From a virus, in the IMG/VR virus record IMGVR_UViG_3300024339_000039, positions 1 to 34,991 of that record: a stretch of DNA of 34,991 nucleotides; one strand, given 5' to 3'. Positions 23,066-30,518 of the stretch are shown here, in pieces (position 1 is the stretch's first letter; the number at the start of each line of letters is the position of its first letter). The translations under genes and the position numbers were made by a program. Under the pieces are notes generated by a model. That model saw only the letters and a program-made list of their open reading frames with translations. It searched no databases and was not told where the DNA came from.

Positions 23066-24478
23066 TTAGGACTGTTTTTCTTTTTCTTTTGCGTCAAGGA
23101 CTGCGTATGCCGCATCCTCATAAGAGCATTCATTTTTCCTTGCATATTCTTTGATTTCAATGTCATCCTCGACACCATCAACCGCAAACGTTTCCGTTCC
23201 GATTGTTACCTGCTTGTCATCTTCGCTTACCTTTTTGTTTTTGTCTTTCATGTTTGGATCTTCCGAAGGTGCTATTTCTGAATATTCGACTATCTTGCCT
23301 ATTTTACTAAACAACTTCATAGCATACTCAAGTGTTGAAATCTTGGTGTCAACATCACCATCCTTCTGTGTCTTGATTTTATAGTCCAGTGTTTTTTCAC
23401 TGTTGTCAAGACTGTATAGCAGAGTTTTCAAATCGGATTCAAAGGCTGGTATAACCGAGCCCTTTTCCTTCATCTCTGATACGAATGTGTCTATATCCTG
23501 CTTGCGCAGAGTTTCTTTGTTCTCCACGTCCTTTTGTTTATACGTATTCAATTCTTTTTTGTTTGCCTCAAGTTCCGTGGTGATCTTACTCATGTCATCG
23601 CCGGAAGACTTTTCCAATGCGTCAAGATTTGACTTGAAAGTAGAGACAGTTAAGGAAAAAGCCTCATATTCCGCCTTTGATTTTTCGTCTGTTATATTAG
23701 ATTTCAGAGCATCTAAGCTCTCGTTCATTTCTTTAAACTGCTGCTTGAGAATTTCTAATGGATCCATAAGGTTGGTATCTCCTCTATCTGAGACTGAAAA
23801 AGTACAAATAATATCTTTGTCTTCTGGTTCGTATGTGTAATATATTGCCGTTTCATCACCGATTAAGGTTAAATGATTATTAACATCAATTCCACTGTCT
23901 ATTTCGAGTGATAATTCTATAGGCTTCATCCCGGCCACGGCTGGTATTTCATGGCCCAATAGCGCAACCTTAACCATCACATTTTTAAACTTCTTGCCAT
24001 CGATACTTATATTTCTGAATATTTCAATACTGCGCTCTGAAAACCTTTTATCCTTAATCCATTGGGCCACCTGGTCAGGCACATCAATCAAATCAACAAA
24101 AAGGCGTTTAATACCCCCAACAGTCTTAGTGAATACATTCTTAACATCTCCGTAACTGGCTAACCCCGCAAGCGCTTTCTGGTCTTCCCTGTGCGTGATT
24201 TTTACTTTCGGTATAAGCTTGTTTTTTAGAAGATTGAAATTGACGACAAAGTCCTCAATATCTTGTGCTGTAAATTTGTCTCGATTGTGAGTGCCTTCTT
24301 TGAATACTTCGACACCAGATATATTTTGAAATAACAATTTGTTTTGTCGTTTTTCCGCCTGTGTATTGCAAATGCCCATACGCTGATCGTTATCCGGAAA
24401 CTCTCCTTTTAAGTCGAGCATACACCTCGTAATGAAATGTTCTCGCGTCTCACTTGTATTTGGTATTGGTAAAGGCAT
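23066..24478 (-). CDS. Head maturation protease fused to a scaffold-like C-terminal region
   Basis: 470 residues. The N-terminus MPLPIPNTSETREHFITRCMLD ... FPDNDQRMGICNTQ is a motif common at the start of phage proheads' protease genes. Residues about 50-200 look like the Mu I-type serine protease: KVKITHREDQKALAGLASYG with the His, then KDKRFSERSIEIF with the Ser. After residue 240 the protein becomes long, helical and acidic (coiled-coil-like, many Lys/Glu/Asp), like a scaffold. The fused form would guide capsid assembly and then cleave the scaffold and itself. The catalytic residues are assigned by pattern. Confidence 0.75.
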   Translation of the reverse strand: MPLPIPNTSETREHFITRCMLDLKGEFPDNDQRMGICNTQAEKRQNKLLFQNISGVEVFKEGTHNRDKFTAQDIEDFVVNFNLLKNKLIPKVKITHREDQKALAGLASYGDVKNVFTKTVGGIKRLFVDLIDVPDQVAQWIKDKRFSERSIEIFRNISIDGKKFKNVMVKVALLGHEIPAVAGMKPIELSLEIDSGIDVNNHLTLIGDETAIYYTYEPEDKDIICTFSVSDRGDTNLMDPLEILKQQFKEMNESLDALKSNITDEKSKAEYEAFSLTVSTFKSNLDALEKSSGDDMSKITTELEANKKELNTYKQKDVENKETLRKQDIDTFVSEMKEKGSVIPAFESDLKTLLYSLDNSEKTLDYKIKTQKDGDVDTKISTLEYAMKLFSKIGKIVEYSEIAPSEDPNMKDKNKKVSEDDKQVTIGTETFAVDGVEDDIEIKEYARKNECSYEDAAYAVLDAKEKEKQS

Positions 24479-24518
24479 AATCTATTTTCCTTTAAATGTC
24501 TGATACGCTTCAATTAAA

Positions 24519-24547
24519 AAGTAAAGCAAACTATTCTAATTTGTCAA
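24519..24547 (-). promoter_or_regulatory. Promoter candidate upstream of the protease/capsid genes
   Basis: A perfect -35 TTGACA (24542-24547) directly follows the stop of the 108-residue gene. At 16-18 bases spacing, the -10 region offers only weak matches (TTTACT/TTACTT around 24519-24525). It would give extra transcription for the capsid block (protease, cement, capsid), which ends at the hairpin near 21.5 kb. The weak -10 keeps confidence low. Confidence 0.35.
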
Positions 24548-24549
24548 GC

Positions 24550-24876
24550 CTAATTTACAGACTTCACAAATATATTTATATCTTTCTCGATCACATCACC
24601 ACTCAAAGTCGTGGCTAATATTGACAAACCATAGGTGAATCCACTGTCTCCGCTGATTATCTGAACAGAGGCCGTGTCATTAACACCATCAAAGTTTTGA
24701 TCACTGATTTTGCCGCTTCCCGCTACCGTTAATGCCATTGTAACATCTGTATCACCGCTTTTAACTGTATAAGTAGCACTTGCAATCGAATCACCACTGG
24801 CAAATTCCTTAGTAAAATCGTTGCCGATCCTTAATATTTCGTTTGGCTGTTTCCTGAAATTATCTAATATGCTCAT
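24550..24876 (-). CDS. Small virion-associated protein, fibre-adaptor-like
   Basis: 108 residues. ILDNFRKQPNEILRIGNDFTKEFASGDSIASATYTV matches the start of a small virion family seen near capsid and fibre genes of many phages (K-Q-P-x-E ... D-F ... S-G-D-x-I-x-S-A). The rest is beta-sandwich-like (VQIISGDSGFTYGLSILATTLSGDVIEKDINIFV). It has four Ser-Gly-Asp tripeptides in 108 residues. The start overlaps the previous stop by four bases (ATGA). It probably attaches fibres or decorates the head-tail joint (inference). Confidence 0.55.
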   Translation of the reverse strand: MSILDNFRKQPNEILRIGNDFTKEFASGDSIASATYTVKSGDTDVTMALTVAGSGKISDQNFDGVNDTASVQIISGDSGFTYGLSILATTLSGDVIEKDINIFVKSVN

Positions 24877-25046
24877 GGCCTTGGCTCACTTGTAAATATT
24901 TTAATTCTACCTTGTGACCGGTACAGCTTGCGGATGCTCTCCGTAAATACTGTTTGAGGCGCGTGAGTTATGGAAAATATATAATCTTGCGATGTTATAT
25001 ACTCACTTGTTTGCCTATATTTAACACTTACCCAATCTAATATCAT
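24873..25046 (-). CDS. Hypothetical 57-residue protein
   Basis: A short gene between the repeat-bearing virion gene and the 108-residue gene. Its ATG is 2 bases after the previous stop, and its TGA overlaps the next ATG by four bases. The sequence (MILDWVSVKYRQTSEYITSQ and on) is basic, with strand-like segments and no cysteine or membrane helix. The tight spacing on both sides supports a real gene. The function is unknown; its size and neighbours suggest a minor virion accessory. Confidence 0.6.
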   Translation of the reverse strand: MILDWVSVKYRQTSEYITSQDYIFSITHAPQTVFTESIRKLYRSQGRIKIFTSEPRP

Positions 25047-25048
25047 GC

Positions 25049-26251
25049 TTACACGTTAGTAATTATGGTAATTGCGGTATCATCCGCACCGGTTGCACTA
25101 AATCTAAATGATATTGTATCACCATTTAAATCAGCAGCGTCTAAATCAATCTTATAAAACCCGTTACTTATTTCTGATGGAGAATTTGCAGTTGAGGCAA
25201 AAGCTCCGCCATCAATACTACGATTTGAAGAAACAGATAAACCGGTTTTTGCACTTACATGGTCAGAGGTATCTCTCATAAAAAATTGGAAATTGCTATA
25301 TGCAGTATTCTTTTTTATTCCTTCCGGCAGGTTATCCGTCTTTGCTTTTATCGCAACGGTATCTCCACTCACTAGAACCAAGTCTCCACTAATATGTCTT
25401 GTCTCTGCAAGGTTTGTTGCCAAGTCGTTTAAGGCACCTGAATTTGGCAAATTGTCTGTTACTGCCTTAATCGCGTCTATTTCATCGTCCTTGTCTGTGG
25501 TGACGGAAGATCCCATAAAATTATTTACCGGCAACTTGCCTTGCATTTCGTTTGTATCTACTAAAATTGCGGCAGTATCTCCACTAACAATGACCAAGTC
25601 CCCGCTAATATGCCTTGACTCTGCAAGGATTGAATCTATTTCACCGTCCTTGTCTGTAGTGACCGAAGATCCCATAAAATTATTTACCGGCAACTTGCCT
25701 TGCATTTCGTTTGTATCTACTAAAATTGCGGCAGTATCTCCTGAAATAAACGCCAAGGCCGTTTCGTTGCGATCTGTTGTGGCTGGTAGCTTTGCCGCAT
25801 CGAGCTCTGCCAACCGTGCCTCTGTAGCAACACTTGCCAGTGCTGCGCTATCCGTGCCCCTCATATCAGTATTAGTCGACGTCGTATCAACCAGCGTCGT
25901 ATTTGCACACAGATTTGTCTTTGTTATATCGCCATCGCTCTCAATTCCTAATGCATTGTAATTTGGAGCTGTTGTAGTATAGGTACCAGGAACTCCTATA
26001 ACTTGTATATTAGAAGTTGAGCTTTCAGGTGAGATATGTACCATATCCCCATTTGTCTCAGCCTGAGTAATATCAAATGAATAATATCCATCCTCTAGTT
26101 CTGTTGGATTGAGATCATCAACAGCATTAGCAGCACCACCATCAATCCTCAAATTCGCAGTGATATTAAGAGCATCGCCCGTAAGAGGAGAACCATCTGT
26201 GCGATCAAATGCAAATACAATCCATTTTTGCCCTGTTACGTTTTTCTGCAT
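25049..26251 (-). CDS. Repeat-bearing virion protein with duplicated end domains
   Basis: About 400 residues from the ATG at 26249-26251; a TTG one codon upstream is less likely, as the ATG overlaps the upstream stop by one base (TGATG). Two similar beta domains sit at the ends: residues 1-90 (NITANLRIDGGAANAVDDLNPTELEDGYYSFDITQAETNGD) and about 310-400 (SSNRSIDGGAFASTANSPSEISNGFYKIDLDAADLNGD). The middle is repetitive, with SGDTAAILVDTNEMQGKLP twice and RHISGDLVxVSGDT twice. It resembles common structural proteins of marine-type phages, of unknown role, encoded near capsid genes. It may be a head or neck fibre. The middle repeat is a recent DNA duplication. Confidence 0.65.
   Translation of the reverse strand: MQKNVTGQKWIVFAFDRTDGSPLTGDALNITANLRIDGGAANAVDDLNPTELEDGYYSFDITQAETNGDMVHISPESSTSNIQVIGVPGTYTTTAPNYNALGIESDGDITKTNLCANTTLVDTTSTNTDMRGTDSAALASVATEARLAELDAAKLPATTDRNETALAFISGDTAAILVDTNEMQGKLPVNNFMGSSVTTDKDGEIDSILAESRHISGDLVIVSGDTAAILVDTNEMQGKLPVNNFMGSSVTTDKDDEIDAIKAVTDNLPNSGALNDLATNLAETRHISGDLVLVSGDTVAIKAKTDNLPEGIKKNTAYSNFQFFMRDTSDHVSAKTGLSVSSNRSIDGGAFASTANSPSEISNGFYKIDLDAADLNGDTISFRFSATGADDTAITIITNV
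25476..25741 (-). repeat. Tandem 107-base direct repeat inside the virion gene
   Basis: The copies at 25476-25582 and 25635-25741 are offset by exactly 159 bases (53 codons) and differ at only 3 of 107 positions by my reading. The repeat keeps the reading frame, so the protein gains a 53-residue unit. The near-identity suggests a recent in-frame duplication, which may vary between related phages and change the length of the protein. Confidence 0.85.
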
Positions 26252-26376
26252 CAATCATCTCCAGCTAATAAAAAGTAATAATAAAAGATCGCTATAAAAA
26301 TTGCTGAATCCCATGTCCAATCTGTATTGTCAAACCAACTAAAGTCGGTGTTATCTGTGTATTCAAAGTCTGACAT
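26251..26376 (-). CDS. Tiny 41-residue membrane protein
   Basis: The ATG (26374-26376) overlaps or nearly abuts the preceding gene's end at 26379, and the TGA overlaps the next gene's ATG by one base (TGATG). The N-terminal half is acidic with repeated T-D-(N/W) units (YTDNTDFSWFDNTDWTW), and the C-terminal half is one hydrophobic helix (AIFIAIFYYYFLLAG) ending Asp-Asp. The strict gene packing supports that it is real. The function is unknown. Confidence 0.6.
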   Translation of the reverse strand: MSDFEYTDNTDFSWFDNTDWTWDSAIFIAIFYYYFLLAGDD

Positions 26377-26378
26377 AA

Positions 26379-26801
26379 TTATTCACCTACATTTAATTGA
26401 TCTAATATAGATAATTTTGTCTTAGAATGAAATTGAGTAAGAGGTATTCCATCTCTCACCTTACCCTTCACATCTTCTAAATATTTTTGTAAAAAAGTAA
26501 TCTCTTTTGTGGAAAATTGTATATCACAATTCCAATCTTCCGCTTTCCATCTCTCCTTCACCTTTTCTGTCAATAACAATAACCTTCTTTCTTCTTCCAA
26601 CTTACACTTATTCACATCCACCGCATTTAACAAGTACAAAAGAGAGGATATATCATTTCTGTCAAACTGTGGGCTGTCTGTATCATCTACTAATTTGCCA
26701 TCCTTCTCCCTCTGTTCATAAATAACCTCTCCCTGTTTATTCTTTAAATGAGAGCTTGTGAAATTCAAACTCACTAATGCCAATTTATTTTCCTCTGTCA
26801 T
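26379..26801 (-). CDS. Hypothetical 140-residue protein
   Basis: 140 residues, with AGGAG before the ATG. There is a strand-rich start (NKLALVSLNFTSSHLKNKQGEVIYEQREKDGK), then helical and charged segments (KCKLEEERRLLLLTEKVKERWKAEDW; TKEITFLQKYLEDVKGKV). No cysteine motif or membrane helix was seen. It lies with the 86-residue coiled-coil gene just after the fibre gene, so it may help fibre assembly or attachment. No family is recognised. Confidence 0.6.
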   Translation of the reverse strand: MTEENKLALVSLNFTSSHLKNKQGEVIYEQREKDGKLVDDTDSPQFDRNDISSLLYLLNAVDVNKCKLEEERRLLLLTEKVKERWKAEDWNCDIQFSTKEITFLQKYLEDVKGKVRDGIPLTQFHSKTKLSILDQLNVGE

Positions 26802-26831
26802 CTTTTCTCCTATGGTTAAGGATTCTAAAAA

Positions 26832-27092
26832 CTATCTTATTGGTTCTGCTACTTGTGGTCTTTTCAGTAGCACCTTCTTAACTTCTTCATCCATATCTAG
26901 CAACTCTGCTTCTAAACTGGCTTTCTCCTTTACCTTCTGTGTTATTAATTGGCTACACACTGCTATCCTATTTTTCAAATCTCCTTTAGAGGTAACGCTC
27001 ACCTGTGTAACTAACTCTCCTACCTGAACCTGTACCTCATCCTCATTATCAACTACATTGTCTTCTGTAACTCTCGTATATGTCCTTGCCAT
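26832..27092 (-). CDS. Small coiled-coil protein after the tail fibre gene
   Basis: 86 residues, with AAAGGAGGAAGG just before the ATG. The C-terminal two thirds is a predicted coiled coil (KNRIAVCSQLITQKVKEKASLEAELLDMDEEVKKVL). The N-terminal part has alternating valines (DEVQVQVGELVTQVSVTS). It directly follows the fibre gene, 12 bases away, and could be a fibre-assembly chaperone or trimerising partner. No family is recognised. Confidence 0.6.
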   Translation of the reverse strand: MARTYTRVTEDNVVDNEDEVQVQVGELVTQVSVTSKGDLKNRIAVCSQLITQKVKEKASLEAELLDMDEEVKKVLLKRPQVAEPIR

Positions 27093-27104
27093 TTCCTTCC
27101 TCCT

Positions 27105-28793
27105 TTAATTATCTTTGCACTTAGCCTCTAATTCTTTTATCCTATTAGAAAGTTCTTGAGTAGCTCTTATCAAAGGTAATACAAACACCTCATAGCTTAC
27201 TGCTTCTCTACCATCAGGCATCTTATCCCATCCAGCAAAAGTATCAACCCCAGCCATATCCAGAGCCTCCTTCACTTCCTGTGCTATAAAACCATGTATC
27301 ACTTTATCAGGAGCTTTAGTATCTGTTGAATTGTAACTTGTCCACTCCATTGGAAACTCAGAAGGAGCTTTGTGTTGATAAGTAACTGTTCTTAAATTAT
27401 TAATAAAATCCAATCCTAATGTATCGTCCATTATATTCCTCTTCTGTCTCCTATCAGAAGAATGTGTCCAAGTAGAAGCTGAATTATAATCAGCGTATAT
27501 GTGAGAAGTACCATTACCAATATGAACTCTGGTATCAGCAGTCCCAGAATAAGAAACTCCAATAACAATTTGACTAGCAGCTCCACTGGCACTAACATTA
27601 GATGCCTTTCCAAGACAAATATTATTACTGCCTGTTGTTAATGTTATGGCTGCTGCATCACCAATAATTGTATTATTTATTCCAGTCGTCAAAAATGATA
27701 CTCCATTATACCCGACCGCTACATTGTTTGCTCCTGTAGTCAATGCGTCACCATTTAATGACCCTATTAATACATTCTTGCTTCCAGTCGTAACATTAAG
27801 CCCCACGCTGAATCCTAAGAATGTGTTATTGTCATACGAGTTAGCAGAAATCCCTCGCCCAGCCCATGAACCAACTAGAGTATTAGATGCACCTGTAACA
27901 TTATAAAATCCTGCACTCCATCCAACACATGTATTATGTTGTGGTATAGTTTGAGCATACCCTGTTCCATAACCCAATAACGTATTATAATTTCCAGTAG
28001 CCGTAAATCCTGCATAGGCTCCGATAGCAGTAAGATTTAATCCTGTAGTGATAACCTTGCCTGCACTAAATCCTACACATGTATGCGAATCACCAGTAGT
28101 TATTGACTTACCTGCATCAATACCTAGCCCTGTATTCCAGTTTCCACTTGCTGGAGTTATGCTACTTAATGTTCCAGATCCTATTCCTATATTGTTTGTC
28201 GTCGGTGTGGTAGCATCGCTTAACTCATCTATAGCACTAGCACCTCCTGATGCAGCTTGCCAAGAACAAGTACCGTCTCCATCTTCTCGTAAGAACTTAG
28301 TCCCCCCTGCTTCCCCTGTGGAAAGTATTGCACTCCCTTCATAAGCGGTACAATTAGTTAAATTACCACTTGTGGGAGTTCCTAGTAAAGGTGTTACCAA
28401 TGTTGGAGAAGTTGAGAAAACAAGATTAGTTGATGTTGTTCCTGTAGCACCACTTGCCGTATATCCTGTTATGTTGTTGAATGCTGTTATACTTGCAGAG
28501 GAAGCTCCTGTTCCCCCTTGTGCTACTGTTAAAGCTGTCTCCAATGTTAATGATTGCATGTGCATTGATTGAAGAATCCACCTCTTTGTCCCTGCATTAG
28601 TATCTGGAGAAATAACAGTTGGCGAACTTTCTGCAGCAGCAGAATCGTCATCTAACCAATATGGATATAAAATATTAGCGGTATTTACTAATGCCATATC
28701 TAGATCCGTCAAATTATCTCCGTCAATTTCTGACCTATCTAATGCGCCAGTACCTCCCCCTATTAATACTGTTGCTCCATAAGCTTTTGTCAT
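27105..28793 (-). CDS. Tail fibre with beta-roll repeats and endosialidase-type chaperone end
   Basis: 562 residues. Residues about 85-110 carry the linker LTVAQGGTGASSASITAFNNITG, common in tail fibres. Residues about 190-430 have about ten repeats of the form N-T-x-x-G-x-x-A-G-x-x-x-T-T-G-x-x-N, resembling the left-handed beta-roll heads of trimeric adhesins. From about residue 445, HSSDRRQKRNIMDDTLGLDFINNLRTVTYQHK matches the intramolecular chaperone of phage fibres (S74/endosialidase type). In known cases that domain trimerises the fibre and then cuts itself off before the Ser of S-S-D-x-x-x-K. It ends in a coiled coil (ATQELSNRIKELEAKC). This is a receptor-binding fibre. Confidence 0.88.
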   Translation of the reverse strand: MTKAYGATVLIGGGTGALDRSEIDGDNLTDLDMALVNTANILYPYWLDDDSAAAESSPTVISPDTNAGTKRWILQSMHMQSLTLETALTVAQGGTGASSASITAFNNITGYTASGATGTTSTNLVFSTSPTLVTPLLGTPTSGNLTNCTAYEGSAILSTGEAGGTKFLREDGDGTCSWQAASGGASAIDELSDATTPTTNNIGIGSGTLSSITPASGNWNTGLGIDAGKSITTGDSHTCVGFSAGKVITTGLNLTAIGAYAGFTATGNYNTLLGYGTGYAQTIPQHNTCVGWSAGFYNVTGASNTLVGSWAGRGISANSYDNNTFLGFSVGLNVTTGSKNVLIGSLNGDALTTGANNVAVGYNGVSFLTTGINNTIIGDAAAITLTTGSNNICLGKASNVSASGAASQIVIGVSYSGTADTRVHIGNGTSHIYADYNSASTWTHSSDRRQKRNIMDDTLGLDFINNLRTVTYQHKAPSEFPMEWTSYNSTDTKAPDKVIHGFIAQEVKEALDMAGVDTFAGWDKMPDGREAVSYEVFVLPLIRATQELSNRIKELEAKCKDN

Positions 28794-28805
28794 GGCTGTT
28801 CCTTT

Positions 28806-29159
28806 TTAAATATTCTGTCTCGGTTCTATTGGCTTACAAGATAATATATACCAAGATTTTTCCGGAAACCTTTTCATCGGTATCAAAATTATCCCGTCTT
28901 CTGTTTTAACTAAAATATGTTTTCTGCAAAAATAAACAATTTGCCCATTTTCATGTCCTGTTGAATTTCCTATTCGAACCCAAGACATTTTCCCGATATT
29001 TCGATTGCCTTTAAAATTCTGATACGCGACCTCATTGATAATTACGTTCCTAAGATATACCACAATAAACGCAACAACCAAAAGCTGAAACAATGTGAAC
29101 AATAGATCAAATTGTAATCCGCCTTCAACTAATTGCTTTATTGAACTGGCTATATCCAT
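28806..29159 (-). CDS. One-helix membrane protein of the lysis group
   Basis: 117 residues, with one transmembrane helix at about residues 18-42 (LLFTLFQLLVVAFIVVYLRN). The soluble part (SWVRIGNSTGHENGQIVYFCRKHILVKTEDGIILIPMKRFPEK) is a small beta-barrel-like domain similar in style to the loop domains of mechanosensitive-channel proteins. The start is two bases after the lipoprotein stop, so translation is coupled. It may act with the adjacent lysis genes, as a holin, pore regulator or superinfection factor. Confidence 0.6.
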   Translation of the reverse strand: MDIASSIKQLVEGGLQFDLLFTLFQLLVVAFIVVYLRNVIINEVAYQNFKGNRNIGKMSWVRIGNSTGHENGQIVYFCRKHILVKTEDGIILIPMKRFPEKSWYILSCKPIEPRQNI

Positions 29160-29161
29160 GA

Positions 29162-29326
29162 TTATTTAACAATATTGCCATCCCTATCATATACTTTTAT
29201 AATAGCGGTTGGCGTGTTCTTGCCGTTTCCCAATGACTCAATGCCCAAACTATTACATCCGCCTATAATTACAGGGAAAACAATTGCAATGCAAAAGACT
29301 ATCAAAAACCATTTTTTAGGGCCCAC
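29162..29326 (-). CDS. 54-residue lipoprotein, possible outer-membrane spanin subunit
   Basis: GTG start (29324-29326) six bases after an AAGGAG site. A basic start (GPKKW) is followed by a hydrophobic helix (FLIVFCIAIVFPVII) and then the lipobox I-G-G-C, with Cys24 as the lipidated residue. The mature part is short (NSLGIESLGNGKNTPTAIIKVYDRDGNIV). Its size and signal match phage lipoproteins such as outer spanin subunits or superinfection blockers. It lies between the hydrolase and the one-helix protein in a lysis-like group. It is easily missed because of the GTG start and its length. Confidence 0.7.
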   Translation of the reverse strand: MGPKKWFLIVFCIAIVFPVIIGGCNSLGIESLGNGKNTPTAIIKVYDRDGNIVK

Positions 29327-29342
29327 GATATCTCCTTTTTAT

Positions 29343-29969
29343 TTAAACATAAATTAGATCACTAAAGGCACCGTTCTTATGCCCCATTATATTGTCTTTG
29401 GCAAAATCGGCTGGTGTATATTCATTAGACGGATATCCCCCTTGTTCGTCGTGTTCTTTTAACACGCCCATTCTTTGCAAAGCTTCAGCGACTAACTCGC
29501 TACAGAAAATGCTTGATAAATCTTCTTCATTATCGCCGAATATGCCATCATAAGCAGATTTCATCAACTCTATCTTGCTTTGTTCATAGTCACGGCCTTT
29601 AATTTCTTTTCTTAAACCAATAAGGGCTTGTCTGATTGTAGATGTCATCTCAACATCAAGCAATCGTCTGAAAGCAACACGGCCTGACGGATAATCTCTT
29701 ATTCTTGCGGATAGAGGCCTTATTGCAACTCCCTGCCTTTGGTTCCTGCTTTCCACGTCTTTGACTTTACTCAATGTCGTGCTTTCCCATAATAGCAACA
29801 TGTCCCACTCTTCATCCTTTATCACCATACCGACATGACTCCATGGAGATCTGGAAGCAAACTGGATACCCATGCTTATAAGTCCAGTTCCGGAAAACAA
29901 AACAATATCACCTGTCCTTAGTTCGTCCCTCATCCAGTCATACTGGACTATTTCTTTATCTTTTTCCAC
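29343..29969 (-). CDS. Permuted NlpC/P60-like hydrolase (YiiX type), candidate lysin
   Basis: 208 residues from the GTG at 29967-29969, seven bases after a GGAGGG site; the TTG two codons upstream is too near that site. The fold signature is the permuted NlpC/P60 (papain-like, YiiX/YebB-type) order: LRTGDIVLFSGTG, then SPWSHVGMVI with the catalytic His45, LLWEST with an acidic third residue, and IFCSELVAEALQRMGV with the nucleophile Cys156. Such enzymes cut peptidoglycan peptides or other amide and ester bonds. Its position among the membrane proteins suggests an endolysin. A head-entry or other virion role cannot be excluded. Confidence 0.75.
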   Translation of the reverse strand: MEKDKEIVQYDWMRDELRTGDIVLFSGTGLISMGIQFASRSPWSHVGMVIKDEEWDMLLLWESTTLSKVKDVESRNQRQGVAIRPLSARIRDYPSGRVAFRRLLDVEMTSTIRQALIGLRKEIKGRDYEQSKIELMKSAYDGIFGDNEEDLSSIFCSELVAEALQRMGVLKEHDEQGGYPSNEYTPADFAKDNIMGHKNGAFSDLIYV

Positions 29970-30516
29970 GGACAATCCCTCCTGATAGTGGCTTCAATTC
30001 TAATATCATTTCTTTTATCTCGGCCTTTGTTATTCCATTATCTTTTTTATACCAAAAAAAGAATCCAGAAAACGTCGTAATACCAACAAGCATGCAACTT
30101 ATTAATGCTATAATAAAAGCTTTTTTGTCTCTGGCTTTTTCATCCAATCGTTTTGTTTCTGCAATTATCTCTTTTTTCGCCTTTTCTTCACCAACCGACT
30201 CGGCAATAATGATATCTAATTTTGTTTTTATCTCTTGCCCCTGTACTGAAATATCATTTATATGCCCATTTTGCTTCTTGTTATAAGCCTTCATTAATGC
30301 CATGTCGTCGTCATGTGGGCATTTATAAGCTTCTAATTTTTCAAATATTTTTTGTATTGTCTCGTGAGTGCTTCTTTCATGTTGTGTTAATCTGATGTCG
30401 ATTGCAATTGCTTTTTCATCGATTAGTTGCACGGCTTTATAAGTATCTTCAATAAGCCCACGACTCTTTTCTTTTGTCTCTTTTTCTTTATTTTGCCAAA
30501 AACGAAGCATTACCAT
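29956..30516 (-). CDS. Coiled-coil protein with C-terminal membrane helix (XhlA-like style)
   Basis: 186 residues. The first 125 residues are helical and coiled-coil-like (SRGLIEDTYKAVQLIDEKAIAIDIRLTQHE; IQKIFEKLEAYK; KKEIIAETKRLDEKARDKK). One membrane helix follows at about residues 130-155 (FIIALISCMLVGITTFSGFFFW), then a short charged tail. Coiled coil followed by a single helix near the C-terminus is the plan of XhlA-type lysis accessory proteins. The end overlaps the hydrolase start by 14 bases. A holin-associated or virion-anchor role is possible. Confidence 0.6.
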   Translation of the reverse strand: MVMLRFWQNKEKETKEKSRGLIEDTYKAVQLIDEKAIAIDIRLTQHERSTHETIQKIFEKLEAYKCPHDDDMALMKAYNKKQNGHINDISVQGQEIKTKLDIIIAESVGEEKAKKEIIAETKRLDEKARDKKAFIIALISCMLVGITTFSGFFFWYKKDNGITKAEIKEMILELKPLSGGIVRGKR

Positions 30517-30518
30517 AG

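Noticed and set aside
25293-25961. Plus-strand open frame of 222 codons
   Set aside because: It is antisense to the repeat-bearing virion gene, has no ribosome site, and owes its length to the regular codon pattern of the repeats.
27105-28793. Fibre repeats as a diversity-generating retroelement target
   Set aside because: No reverse transcriptase or template repeat is visible in the window, and the repeats read as normal beta-roll units.
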